From GWE2-42-39 sp942493345 (GTDB lineage: Bacteria; Bacteroidota; Bacteroidia; Bacteroidales; Prolixibacteraceae): a DNA stretch of 64,000 nt. The stretch covers positions 3,844,001 to 3,908,000 of the forward strand of contig OW818695.1 of NCBI GenBank assembly GCA_942493345.1, read 5' to 3'. This document shows, piece by piece, positions 54,165 through 61,449 of this stretch (position 1 is the stretch's first letter; every line of letters begins with the position of its first letter). The translations under genes were made by a program, and so were the position numbers. The notes under the pieces were generated by a model that saw nothing but the letters and a program-made list of their open reading frames with translations, was not told the origin of the DNA and did not search any database.

Positions 54165-54275
54165 TTCTCTGTGAAACTCTTTTGTCAACTCTGAGAACCT
54201 CTGTGGTTCAATTGTTTATTTTTTACCACAGAGTCCACGGAGTAAAAATACAGAGAAACACAGAGTTTCTGAGCA
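54165..54275. repeat. CTCTGTGG-type inverted repeat (second copy)
   Basis: CTCTGTGGT (54199-54207) pairs with ACCACAGAG (54225-54233), with outer CTCTGTG and CAGAG copies. It matches the repeat at 25445-25530 and lies at the truncation point of the DUF1080 fragment. Confidence 0.65.
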
Positions 54276-54284
54276 GCCTCTTTT

Positions 54285-55055
54285 TTATAGCTGATTTTTC
54301 TCCGGCAAAAATTTCCAGAAGCGCTGAGGCATGTGCTGACGCTGGAGTTTCATGTTTTTCCGTTCGTCAATACAGATGTGGTCGAGATAATCTTTCCACA
54401 GAATTTGGTATATTTTTTCTCCCTCCTGAAGCAGGTTTTCGGCGACTTTCCCATCGGTGGTGTTAAACGATTTTTCGGTCAGCACCACTTCGTGCGTTTT
54501 TTTCAGGTCGAAATAAATTCCGTAGTTCCTTTTTAAATCGTAAATCAGCCATTGCTGGTCGGCAAAACGGTTGGTGAAATGCTTGATGGCAAAGGGCAGC
54601 ACATCGTACTGAGGTTCGATTCCCGAGAAAAAAATGCCATCACGGGTTTTCTGGAACCGGACAAATTGCAGGACGCGCATGGCTTCGCGCATCACTTTTT
54701 TTTCCAGTTTTTTCAGTTCCAGCACATCGGGGTCGCCAAAATCGGTTTCAACGCTGAAATGGGTATCGAAAATGCGGCGGATGAAACGGTACAACATGAT
54801 TTCAATCCCGGGCGCTTCCGACAAAAATGCAAGCAGCGGCAGTTCCTTGTTGCGCGTATGCAGCTTATTTTGCAGGCCTTTCCAAACTCGTTCGGCTTTT
54901 TCCGGAGAGGTGACGATGAATTCTTTTTGTGCAAATATTTTTTCCTGAAAAGCTTTTTCTTTTCCAATATCAATGGGTGAAATTTTTCTTGAATAACATT
55001 CAAAAACCACCGTCAAAAAGCCTTCAAAACTGCTGTCGTAGGTCAGGTATTCCAT
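54285..55055 (-). CDS. TIGR03915/DUF4130 family putative DNA-repair protein
   Basis: A 256-residue protein matching the TIGR03915 family by its start (YLTYDSSFEGFLTVVFECYSRK), the middle segment ELPLLAFLSEAPGIEIMLYRFIRRIF, HFTNRFADQQWLIYDLKRNYGIYFD, and the C-terminal LWKDYLDHICIDERKNMKLQRQHMPQRFWKFLPE. The family is always found next to a TIGR03916 radical SAM protein, as here, and the pair is predicted to act in DNA modification or repair. The conserved basic and aromatic C terminus suggests nucleic-acid binding. The chemistry is not established. Confidence 0.88.
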   Translation of the reverse strand: MEYLTYDSSFEGFLTVVFECYSRKISPIDIGKEKAFQEKIFAQKEFIVTSPEKAERVWKGLQNKLHTRNKELPLLAFLSEAPGIEIMLYRFIRRIFDTHFSVETDFGDPDVLELKKLEKKVMREAMRVLQFVRFQKTRDGIFFSGIEPQYDVLPFAIKHFTNRFADQQWLIYDLKRNYGIYFDLKKTHEVVLTEKSFNTTDGKVAENLLQEGEKIYQILWKDYLDHICIDERKNMKLQRQHMPQRFWKFLPEKNQL

Positions 55056-55057
55056 GA

Positions 55058-55160
55058 TAAGCCCCCTCTAACTCCCCCAAAGTGGGGGAGAACTTTGTCT
55101 GTGATTTGCCAGGCAAAACTCCTCTCTCCAAAGGGGGAGAGGTTGGGAGAGGGGCCTTCA
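55058..55160. repeat. CCCCC/GGGGG intergenic palindrome
   Basis: Two nested inverted repeats, CTCCCCCAAAGTGGGGGAG and CTCTCTCCAAAGGGGGAGAG, flanked by CCCCCTCTAA and TTGGGAGAGGGG. It is related to the repeat at 50933-50966 and fills the gap between the TIGR03915 and TIGR03916 genes. Confidence 0.65.
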
Positions 55161-56471
55161 GTGCTGCCATATCATCATTGCATTTGTTTCTTCTTTTTTC
55201 GGTTGCAGAACGAGCGGGAAAAGGTACAGTTGGGTGTCGCCCGCTTTTTTGTATTTCGAAATGCTTTCCGAAACAATCTGCGTTTTCAATCGCTCTGGCT
55301 CCCACGAATATGCCTTTGCCGGCAGTTCGTGGGAGGTAATGAAATATTTTGCACGCTTCATCACTACCCCGATTTTCTTCAGGTGATCTGATGTCAATCG
55401 ACGGAAACGCCGGGCATCTACAATCATCTTGGCCGACTGGACGCCAACGCCCGGAATGCGCAGGATCATTTCGTAGCTGACCCGGTTCACATCAATTGGG
55501 AAAAGGTGATAATTCCGTATTGCGTAGGCCAGTTTCGGGTCTATATCCAGATCAAGGAATGGGTGTGCCGGATCTAGGATTTCTTCGGCATTGAACTGGT
55601 AAAACCGCATCAGCCAGTCGCTTTGATACAGCCTGTTTTCGCGTACCAATGGCGGCGACTGGATGGCAGGCAGCCGTTTGTCGTAATCGTTGACCGGCAG
55701 ATAACCTGAATAATATACCCGTTTCAATTGCTGCTCATGGTAAAGGTTCGACGAAAGAAGCAAAATTTGCCGGTCGCTTTCGGGGGTGGCGCCAACAATC
55801 AGTTGTGTACTTTGTCCGGCCGGGGTAAAAACCGGCGCTTTTCTGAATTTTGCCCGTTCTTCCTTGTTTGCCACAATGCCTTCGTGTATCTGGTTCATCG
55901 GGGTCAGCACACTTTTGAAATTCTTTTCGGGCGCCAGCCGTTTCAGTTCGGGGTCGGTCGGTATCTCAATGTTGACACTCAACCGGTCGGCATACAAACC
56001 TGCCTGGTGGATCAGTTCCGGACTTGCACCGGGAATGGCTTTCATGTGGATGTAACCGTGGTAGCGTTGTTCAAGCCGCAGTTTTTTGGTAACCAGCATC
56101 ATGCGCTCCATCGTAAAATCGGGGTTTTTAATTACCCCTGAACTCAGGAAAAGCCCTTCAATGTAATTTCTCCGGTAGAAATTGATGGTCAGGTCGACCA
56201 GTTCGTCGACGGTAAAAGAAGCGCGCGGGCGGTCGTTGCTCCTTCGGTTGACGCAGTAGGCGCAATCGTAAATGCAATGGTTGCTCATCAGAATTTTTAG
56301 CAGGCTGATGCAGCGTCCGTCGTTGGTGAAACTGTGGCAAATTCCGCAGGCGACAGCACTGCCCAGTCCGCCACCCGGGTTGCGCCGGTTGTTGCCGCTC
56401 GACGCGCATGAAACGTCGTATTTTGCTGCGTCTGCTAATATTTTTAGTTTTTCCTGAACCGAACTGTTCAT
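55158..56471 (-). CDS. TIGR03916 family putative DNA modification/repair radical SAM protein
   Basis: A 437-residue radical SAM enzyme. The [4Fe-4S] ligands C66, C70 and C73 are in NHCIYDCAYC (CxxxCxxC). Further cysteines at 22, 42, 45 and 54 precede it and could bind a second metal site. The barrel runs to about residue 300. A helix-hairpin-helix motif, VSYEMILRIPGVGVQSAKMIVDARR, follows at about 330-360 and points to DNA binding. The C-terminal region is unique to the family. It is paired with the TIGR03915 gene downstream. The substrate is unknown; a DNA lesion or modified base is the current inference. Confidence 0.9.
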   Translation of the reverse strand: MNSSVQEKLKILADAAKYDVSCASSGNNRRNPGGGLGSAVACGICHSFTNDGRCISLLKILMSNHCIYDCAYCVNRRSNDRPRASFTVDELVDLTINFYRRNYIEGLFLSSGVIKNPDFTMERMMLVTKKLRLEQRYHGYIHMKAIPGASPELIHQAGLYADRLSVNIEIPTDPELKRLAPEKNFKSVLTPMNQIHEGIVANKEERAKFRKAPVFTPAGQSTQLIVGATPESDRQILLLSSNLYHEQQLKRVYYSGYLPVNDYDKRLPAIQSPPLVRENRLYQSDWLMRFYQFNAEEILDPAHPFLDLDIDPKLAYAIRNYHLFPIDVNRVSYEMILRIPGVGVQSAKMIVDARRFRRLTSDHLKKIGVVMKRAKYFITSHELPAKAYSWEPERLKTQIVSESISKYKKAGDTQLYLFPLVLQPKKEETNAMMIWQH

Positions 56472-56626
56472 TGTTGTATTCGTTTAATGATTTGATTTGC
56501 AATATTTTATTATTGATTTGTCATGTGTTTAAAAAATATGATTTCAGGAAATAAAAATACTAATATAATTAGTAAATACTAAAATATTTAGATTATTTTT
56601 GAAGAAGAATTTTTTGTGGCTTTAAA

Positions 56627-56669
56627 CTTTGCGGCTTTGTGTGGAATAATTTCTCGCAAAGCCGCAAAG
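56627..56669. repeat. CTTTGCGG inverted repeat upstream of the GxxExxY gene
   Basis: CTTTGCGGCTTTG (56627-56639) pairs perfectly with CAAAGCCGCAAAG (56657-56669). It stands 15 bases before the GxxExxY start codon. Confidence 0.75.
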
Positions 56670-56683
56670 AAAAAATAAGAACG

Positions 56684-57061
56684 ATGAATGAAAATGAATT
56701 AGCAAAAGCAATTGTGAATATCTGCTATAATATTCATGTTGAACTCGGCCCGGGATTGCTTGAATCGGTTTATGAAGAAATCCTTTATTACGAATTGTGC
56801 GAACAAGGTTTTGTAGTTGAAAGGCAAAAAGCTATTCCTGTAATTTGGAAAGATATAAAAATGGATATTGGATTCAGGGCAGATTTGGTTGTTGAAAGCA
56901 AGGTAATTGTTGAATTAAAGTCAGTAGAAGCAATTGCTCCTGTTCATCCCAAACAACTGCTGACTTACTTGAAAGTAACGGGAATGAAACTGGGCTTGTT
57001 GGTGAATTTCAATGAGAAACTGATAAAAGATGGAATTACTCGAATTGTGAATAATCTGTAA
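56684..57061 (+). CDS. GxxExxY protein (PDDEXK-like)
   Basis: A 125-residue protein of the GxxExxY family. The naming motif is G24-L-L-E27-S-V-Y30. A PDDEXK-type nuclease signature follows: GFRADLVVESKVIVELKSVEAI supplies the Asp and the E-x-K pair. Such proteins are widespread, short, of unknown function, and often bracketed by CTTTGCG-type palindromes, exactly as here on both sides. It may be the gene of a small mobile or REP-like unit. The ATG at 56684 is chosen because the upstream frame lies within the repeat. Confidence 0.9.
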   Translation: MNENELAKAIVNICYNIHVELGPGLLESVYEEILYYELCEQGFVVERQKAIPVIWKDIKMDIGFRADLVVESKVIVELKSVEAIAPVHPKQLLTYLKVTGMKLGLLVNFNEKLIKDGITRIVNNL

Positions 57062-57065
57062 TGTC

Positions 57066-57294
57066 TCTCGCGAAGACGCGAAGAAAAAATAGAATAGTGG
57101 AATCTATAAAGAAATATTAGAGTGAAATACCTTTGCGCCTTAGCGTCTTTGCGTGGAATGATTTCTCTCCAAGCCGCGAAGACGCAAAGAAAAAACTGGA
57201 AAAAAATAAAACAGTGGAATTTATAAAGAAACATGACGTGGATTATCAAGGTTTTATTAAAGTGAAATTACCTTTGCGCCTTAGCGTCTTTGCG
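57066..57294. repeat. Tandemly duplicated CTTTGCG repeats downstream of the GxxExxY gene
   Basis: Two copies of a unit of about 105-120 bases each start with GCGAAGACGC(G/A)AAGAAAAA (57070 and 57176) and end in the same 23-base CTTTGCGCC...CTTTGCG sequence (57131-57153 and 57272-57294). Between lie similar AGTGGAATnTATAAAGAAA tracts. Each unit is a long imperfect palindrome and each carries TACCTTTG, a fit to the -7 promoter consensus. Confidence 0.75.
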
Positions 57295-57308
57295 AGCAAT
57301 CTAATACG

Positions 57309-57998
57309 ATGAATCATCTGACCAAAAATATCAAATACCTTCGGAAGCTGGAGAAGCTCACGCAGCAACAGTTTGCCGATCATTTGCAGATCAAGCGTTC
57401 GCTGATAGGCGCCTACGAAGAAGGTCGTGCAAAGCCCCCAATAGCTGTGATGCAGAAGTTGGTTGACCATTTTAATATCAGCATTGATGAATTGATTAAT
57501 TCTGATCTGGGAGCGAAACAGATTTCCGGGCATGAGAAAAAGCAAAAAGAATTACAAATTTTGCCTATTGTAGTGAACGACAGCAACCGGGAGTTGATTC
57601 CCATTGTTCCGGTGAAAGCGTCGGCTGGCTACCTGAATGGCTTTTCAGACCCTGAATTTATTGGCAATTTGCCACGATTTTCGATGCCCGTTCCCGAATT
57701 GTCGTCCGAGCGGACATACCGTGTTTTCCAGATAAAAGGCGACAGCATGTTGCCGGTACCTCAGGGAGCTTACATTTTTTGCGAATTTGTTGCCGGGGTG
57801 GACGACCTTAAAAACGGGCAAACCTACATTTTAATTACCCACGATGAAGGCCTTGTTTATAAACGGGTTTACCTGACTGAAGAAAACCACCTGTTGTTGG
57901 TTTCAGATAATAAAGAATACAGTCCGTACAGCGTTGCTGTTGAAACGATTTGTGAAATATGGAAAGCACGCGGCGTATTGAGTTTCTATACCGATTAA
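57309..57998 (+). CDS. LexA-like XRE/S24 transcriptional repressor
   Basis: A 229-residue protein with an XRE helix-turn-helix at residues 5-60 (KNIKYLRKLEKLTQQQFADHLQIKRSLIGAYEEGRAKPPIAV). The C-terminal S24 peptidase domain keeps the self-cleavage pair: S146 in KGDSML and K185 in LVYKRVYL. It would cleave itself upon DNA damage and release its targets, as LexA and phage repressors do. It starts 14 bases after the last CTTTGCG repeat, which supplies a candidate -7 element. No SOS polymerase gene follows directly. Confidence 0.9.
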   Translation: MNHLTKNIKYLRKLEKLTQQQFADHLQIKRSLIGAYEEGRAKPPIAVMQKLVDHFNISIDELINSDLGAKQISGHEKKQKELQILPIVVNDSNRELIPIVPVKASAGYLNGFSDPEFIGNLPRFSMPVPELSSERTYRVFQIKGDSMLPVPQGAYIFCEFVAGVDDLKNGQTYILITHDEGLVYKRVYLTEENHLLLVSDNKEYSPYSVAVETICEIWKARGVLSFYTD

Positions 57999-58133
57999 TT
58001 TTCATTCTGAATAATCGGTATTGACCTTTAGTAAAGAGATGAAAATTGCCAAAAGCCTGTTAATCGAAGATTAATTTTCCGCATCAATTATTCAATTTGA
58101 ATATTTATCCGGGGGTGGGGAATGATGGAACAC

Positions 58134-58141
58134 TACTTTTG
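58134..58141 (+). promoter_or_regulatory. Putative -7 element of the hydrogenase-like gene
   Basis: TACTTTTG fits TAnnTTTG and lies 23 bases before the start codon. No clear TTTG is seen at 19-21 bases upstream, so an activator may be needed. Confidence 0.45.
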
Positions 58142-58164
58142 CGCTCTGAAAACTTGTAACAATT

Positions 58165-59592
58165 ATGCCATATCTCGATAATACGATGATTATTCGTCGT
58201 CGCCTTGTGCGAAAAGTCGTTCAACGATTTTTCGAAGGTCGCTTGGTAGAAACAATTGATCGTATTCCGCTGGAAATGTCGCCCCGCGAAAAAGGGCCGG
58301 AACGCCGTTGTTGTATTCACAAGGAACGGGCGGTTACGCGCTACAAACTGATGCCGATACTTGGATTGGGAGTGGATGAGGAAACCGACGAGCTGACCCC
58401 TCTTTCTGTGTATGCACAAAAAGCGATCGACCGGGAAAAACCTTCGGGGAAAATACTTACCGTTGTTGATGAGGCCTGCACTTCGTGTGTAAAAGCCAAT
58501 TACGTGGTCACCAACTTGTGCCGCGGATGTGTGGCCAGTCCCTGCATTATGAATTGCCCGGTCAATGCCATTCGTTTTAATAAAATGGGGGCTGCGGAAA
58601 TTAAATCGGAAACCTGCATCAACTGTGGAAAATGCAAGGAAGCCTGTCCGTACCATTCCATTGTATATATGCCGATTCCCTGCGAAGAAGCCTGTCCTGT
58701 AGGAGCTATTTCGAAAGATGAACGCGGTATCGAGCAGATCGACGAAGACAAGTGTATTTTCTGTGGACGATGCCTGAATGCCTGTCCGTTTGGATCTGTT
58801 TTCGAGGTGTCGAACCTGGTGGATGTGTTGAAAGCTATTCAGCAAAAAAGAAAGGTTGTTGCCATGGTAGCTCCCGCTTTGTTGGCTCAGTACGATTGTC
58901 ATCCCGGACAGGTTTTTGAAGCCATCAAAAAAATAGGTTTCTCTGAAGTAATAGAAGTGGCAAAAGGCGCTGAAATCACTGCTGCCAAAGAAACCGAAGA
59001 ACTGAAAGAGCGGTTGCACGGCGGAGCACCGTTTATGACCACTTCGTGTTGCCCTGCCTATGTTGAACTGAGCCGGAAAAAACTCACAGAGATTGCGCCT
59101 TTTGTGTCGGAAACACGTTCGCCTATGCACTATACGGCAGAGTTGGCTCGTCGCGAAAGTCCCGATGCCGTTTTGGTTTTTATTGGCCCTTGTGTTGCCA
59201 AACGCAAAGAAGGAATCGACGATGAATACGTGGATTTTGTGTTGAGTTTTGAAGAGCTGGATACCATTTTTGAAGGACTGAATATTTCAGTAACAGACTT
59301 TGAAGTAACCGGTTTGCAAGACCTCAGCCGTTATGCGCGTGGTTTTGCGCGTTCGGGCGGAGTTATTGCGGCTGTGAAAAACGAAGATTTGCAGTTGGAT
59401 ATTCAGACGTTGGCTATTAATGGGTTGAATAAAAAATCAATGGGTTTGCTGAAGGCTTTTGCCAAAGGAAAAGTATCGGCACAATTTGTGGAAGTGATGG
59501 CCTGTGAAGGAGGCTGCATTGCTGGTCCTGTGCGCCATGTGAATCCGGTGAAAGGGGCGGCTAATTTTGAAAAAGCAATGGAAAAGCTATAA
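58165..59592 (+). CDS. Monomeric [FeFe]-hydrogenase-like protein
   Basis: A 475-residue protein. The N-terminal part (to about residue 230) holds cysteine clusters for several [4Fe-4S] centres, including CINCGKCKEACP and CIFCGRCLNACP and an extra Cys-rich loop (CRGCVASPCIMNCP). The C-terminal H-cluster domain has TTSCCPAYVE (C295 proton relay, C296 ligand), IGPCVAKRKEG (C343) and EVMACEGGCIAGP (C447, C451), so all four ligand cysteines are present. The second motif lacks the usual Met (GPC, not MPC) and the third lacks GGGQP. The enzyme is probably a divergent hydrogen-evolving or redox-sensing member. The maturases HydEFG are not in the window. Confidence 0.88.
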   Translation: MPYLDNTMIIRRRLVRKVVQRFFEGRLVETIDRIPLEMSPREKGPERRCCIHKERAVTRYKLMPILGLGVDEETDELTPLSVYAQKAIDREKPSGKILTVVDEACTSCVKANYVVTNLCRGCVASPCIMNCPVNAIRFNKMGAAEIKSETCINCGKCKEACPYHSIVYMPIPCEEACPVGAISKDERGIEQIDEDKCIFCGRCLNACPFGSVFEVSNLVDVLKAIQQKRKVVAMVAPALLAQYDCHPGQVFEAIKKIGFSEVIEVAKGAEITAAKETEELKERLHGGAPFMTTSCCPAYVELSRKKLTEIAPFVSETRSPMHYTAELARRESPDAVLVFIGPCVAKRKEGIDDEYVDFVLSFEELDTIFEGLNISVTDFEVTGLQDLSRYARGFARSGGVIAAVKNEDLQLDIQTLAINGLNKKSMGLLKAFAKGKVSAQFVEVMACEGGCIAGPVRHVNPVKGAANFEKAMEKL

Positions 59593-59736
59593 AACAAGAG
59601 TTGCTAATAGATCTCTGTTTTTATAGTTTTCGAGAAAAATATCAGGCGTTATTTTGAAATACCATGAAGGATGATTCCTGTAATAAAACTAGCAAAAAAC
59701 CAGTCCGATCAGAAAATAATCCATCAGAAATAGTTT

Positions 59737-60558
59737 TTACGCCGATCGTTTTTTCTTTTCGCGTTTCATGGTAAGCAGGGCAATCAACGCAAGGCCAACC
59801 AACATAACCAGCCCACTAATCATTAATTGATTGTTTTTCGGCATTAGGTAAAACGATGATTTGTTAATACGGTCTGCGTATTCGATCGATAACAACACCA
59901 ATCCATTATTGATTGCGTGTCCTGCAATGCAGGCGAAAATATTCCGGGTACGGACCATGATCCACCCCAGCAGTAATCCCAAAATAAAAGTGGCTGGAAA
60001 TTGCCAGGGGTTCAGATGAAACAATGCAAACAACAAGCCGGAAAAAAAGATGGCAACCAGTTTTGGATAATTCCGCATCAGCCCATGCATGATAATTCCC
60101 CGAAAAATGAGTTCTTCAATAATTGGTGCAATCACAACGACTTTCAGAATAGCTCCGTAAATGCCGTAATCGCTTTCAAATATTTTGTTGAAAAGCTCCC
60201 AGAACCAGGGTGGTGGCGGAATTTGTTTATCGATCCAACTATTTATTTCAGCCAAAAAGTTATGTGAACCCCAGAGGAACAGAGCAACCGGAATTAAAAT
60301 AAGCGGATTGAAAAATTTAACCGGAACCAGTTCGCTTACTTTGGTTTTTGCTTTGCGATAGCCATAGTACAATATGAAAATGACCGAGCCAACTCCGACA
60401 ATAACCTTTTTTACCGGATTGTACAGATAATCTGTACCATTGAAATAGTCGATCAGCGCCAACGGAAAATCAATTATGGTTTGGATAAAAATGTACAGAA
60501 CCACCAAGTGAATGGCTCCCAGGATTGTTGGGTAATATGTTATTTGTCGTTTTTTCAC
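59737..60558 (-). CDS. CPBP family intramembrane metalloprotease
   Basis: A 273-residue membrane protein of the CAAX-protease/bacteriocin-processing (ABI) family. Three conserved motifs hold the metal ligands: APIIEELIFRGIIMHGL (EE and R), FALFHLNPWQFPATFILGLLLGW (His), and ACIAGHAINNGLVLL (His and Asn). Seven or so helices are visible. The start codon is GTG. The target is unknown. Confidence 0.9.
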   Translation of the reverse strand: MKKRQITYYPTILGAIHLVVLYIFIQTIIDFPLALIDYFNGTDYLYNPVKKVIVGVGSVIFILYYGYRKAKTKVSELVPVKFFNPLILIPVALFLWGSHNFLAEINSWIDKQIPPPPWFWELFNKIFESDYGIYGAILKVVVIAPIIEELIFRGIIMHGLMRNYPKLVAIFFSGLLFALFHLNPWQFPATFILGLLLGWIMVRTRNIFACIAGHAINNGLVLLSIEYADRINKSSFYLMPKNNQLMISGLVMLVGLALIALLTMKREKKKRSA

Positions 60559-60795
60559 CGCCGTAAAAAGTTCAGCCTAAAATAAGCGACTTTTTGAAAA
60601 TATAAAAAGGTTCTCAGGTTTTTTAATTGAAAATGATGGGGAAGTACAAAATTGTTTGAAAGTTTTAATGTCTGAACGTCTGAATGTTTGATAGTTAATG
60701 ATGCCAGATTCCGGACATTGGATTTGATTATTCTATAATCGGATATTCTTTTTTTGAACCCGAAACATGAAACTTGGAACCTGGGATTTGTATTT

Positions 60796-61311
60796 TTATT
60801 CCGCTTCAACTGCGTATCTGTTCGCAGTTTTGAACGTGTAAAATCGTTGAATAAAATAGCTGTAGCCAACCACAATGCCGGTGGCTAAACCTTTCGATAA
60901 AGTAGGCCATAAACGCATGTATTCGACAAAAAATTTGAGGAGTATGTAATTCAAAAAGATAGAACCGCTAACACTGATACCATAACGAATCAGTTGAACT
61001 CTTCCGTGAATAGCCGACTGGGTAAAAGTAATGTATTTTGCCAGTAGGAACCCGCTGGTAAAAGTGATCGGAAAAACAATGATAAACGCGGCAATATGCG
61101 GACTGATAACGAAAAATTCAAAATCAAGGTTTTGTTTATCGAGTACAAAATTGTAAAAAAGGAAATAAAGAGTAATATCAAATATGGTGTTCATTCCACC
61201 GGTAACTGCATAACGAAATGTCTCGGGAGGAATAAACGATTGAAAAAACGGGTAGAAAAAATCAATTAACCATGATACGGCCAGCCTGATATAACGCAGC
61301 AATTTTTTCAT
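60796..61311 (-). CDS. GtrA family membrane protein
   Basis: A 171-residue protein with four membrane helices. The GtrA pattern FRYAVTGGMNTIFDITLYFLFYNF opens the domain, then FLLAKYITFTQSA, RYGISVSGSIFLNYILLKFFVEY, and a last helix leading into YSYFIQRFYTFK. GtrA-like proteins flip polyprenyl-linked sugars across the membrane for wall or surface-polysaccharide modification. No glycosyltransferase is adjacent. Confidence 0.9.
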   Translation of the reverse strand: MKKLLRYIRLAVSWLIDFFYPFFQSFIPPETFRYAVTGGMNTIFDITLYFLFYNFVLDKQNLDFEFFVISPHIAAFIIVFPITFTSGFLLAKYITFTQSAIHGRVQLIRYGISVSGSIFLNYILLKFFVEYMRLWPTLSKGLATGIVVGYSYFIQRFYTFKTANRYAVEAE

Positions 61312-61372
61312 TCAGTTTATTAAAGTCAGATGCACAAAAATAAGGTTTCTTTTGGAAAATTTAATCTTGGTG

Positions 61373-61408
61373 AAAAAAAAGTGGCATCATCAGCGATAAT
61401 GCCACTTT
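61373..61408 (-). terminator. Terminator of the NamZ gene
   Basis: AAAGTGGCAT (61378-61387) pairs with ATGCCACTTT (61399-61408). On the minus strand the stem is followed by a run of T. Confidence 0.8.
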
Positions 61409-61449
61409 CGTGGAGGCTTCATTCGTATTGTTTGGCCTTCATAATGAGA

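Noticed and set aside
54285..57998. A defence island built from the radical SAM pair, GxxExxY nuclease-like protein and LexA-like repressor
   Set aside because: The genes are not in one operon, face different directions and are each common housekeeping or orphan genes in Bacteroidota; no known defence gene accompanies them.
58105..59130. A long minus-strand frame of 341 codons opposite the hydrogenase-like gene
   Set aside because: It is rich in His, Phe and Arg in the pattern produced by reading opposite a real gene, and the plus strand encodes an unmistakable Fe-S protein.
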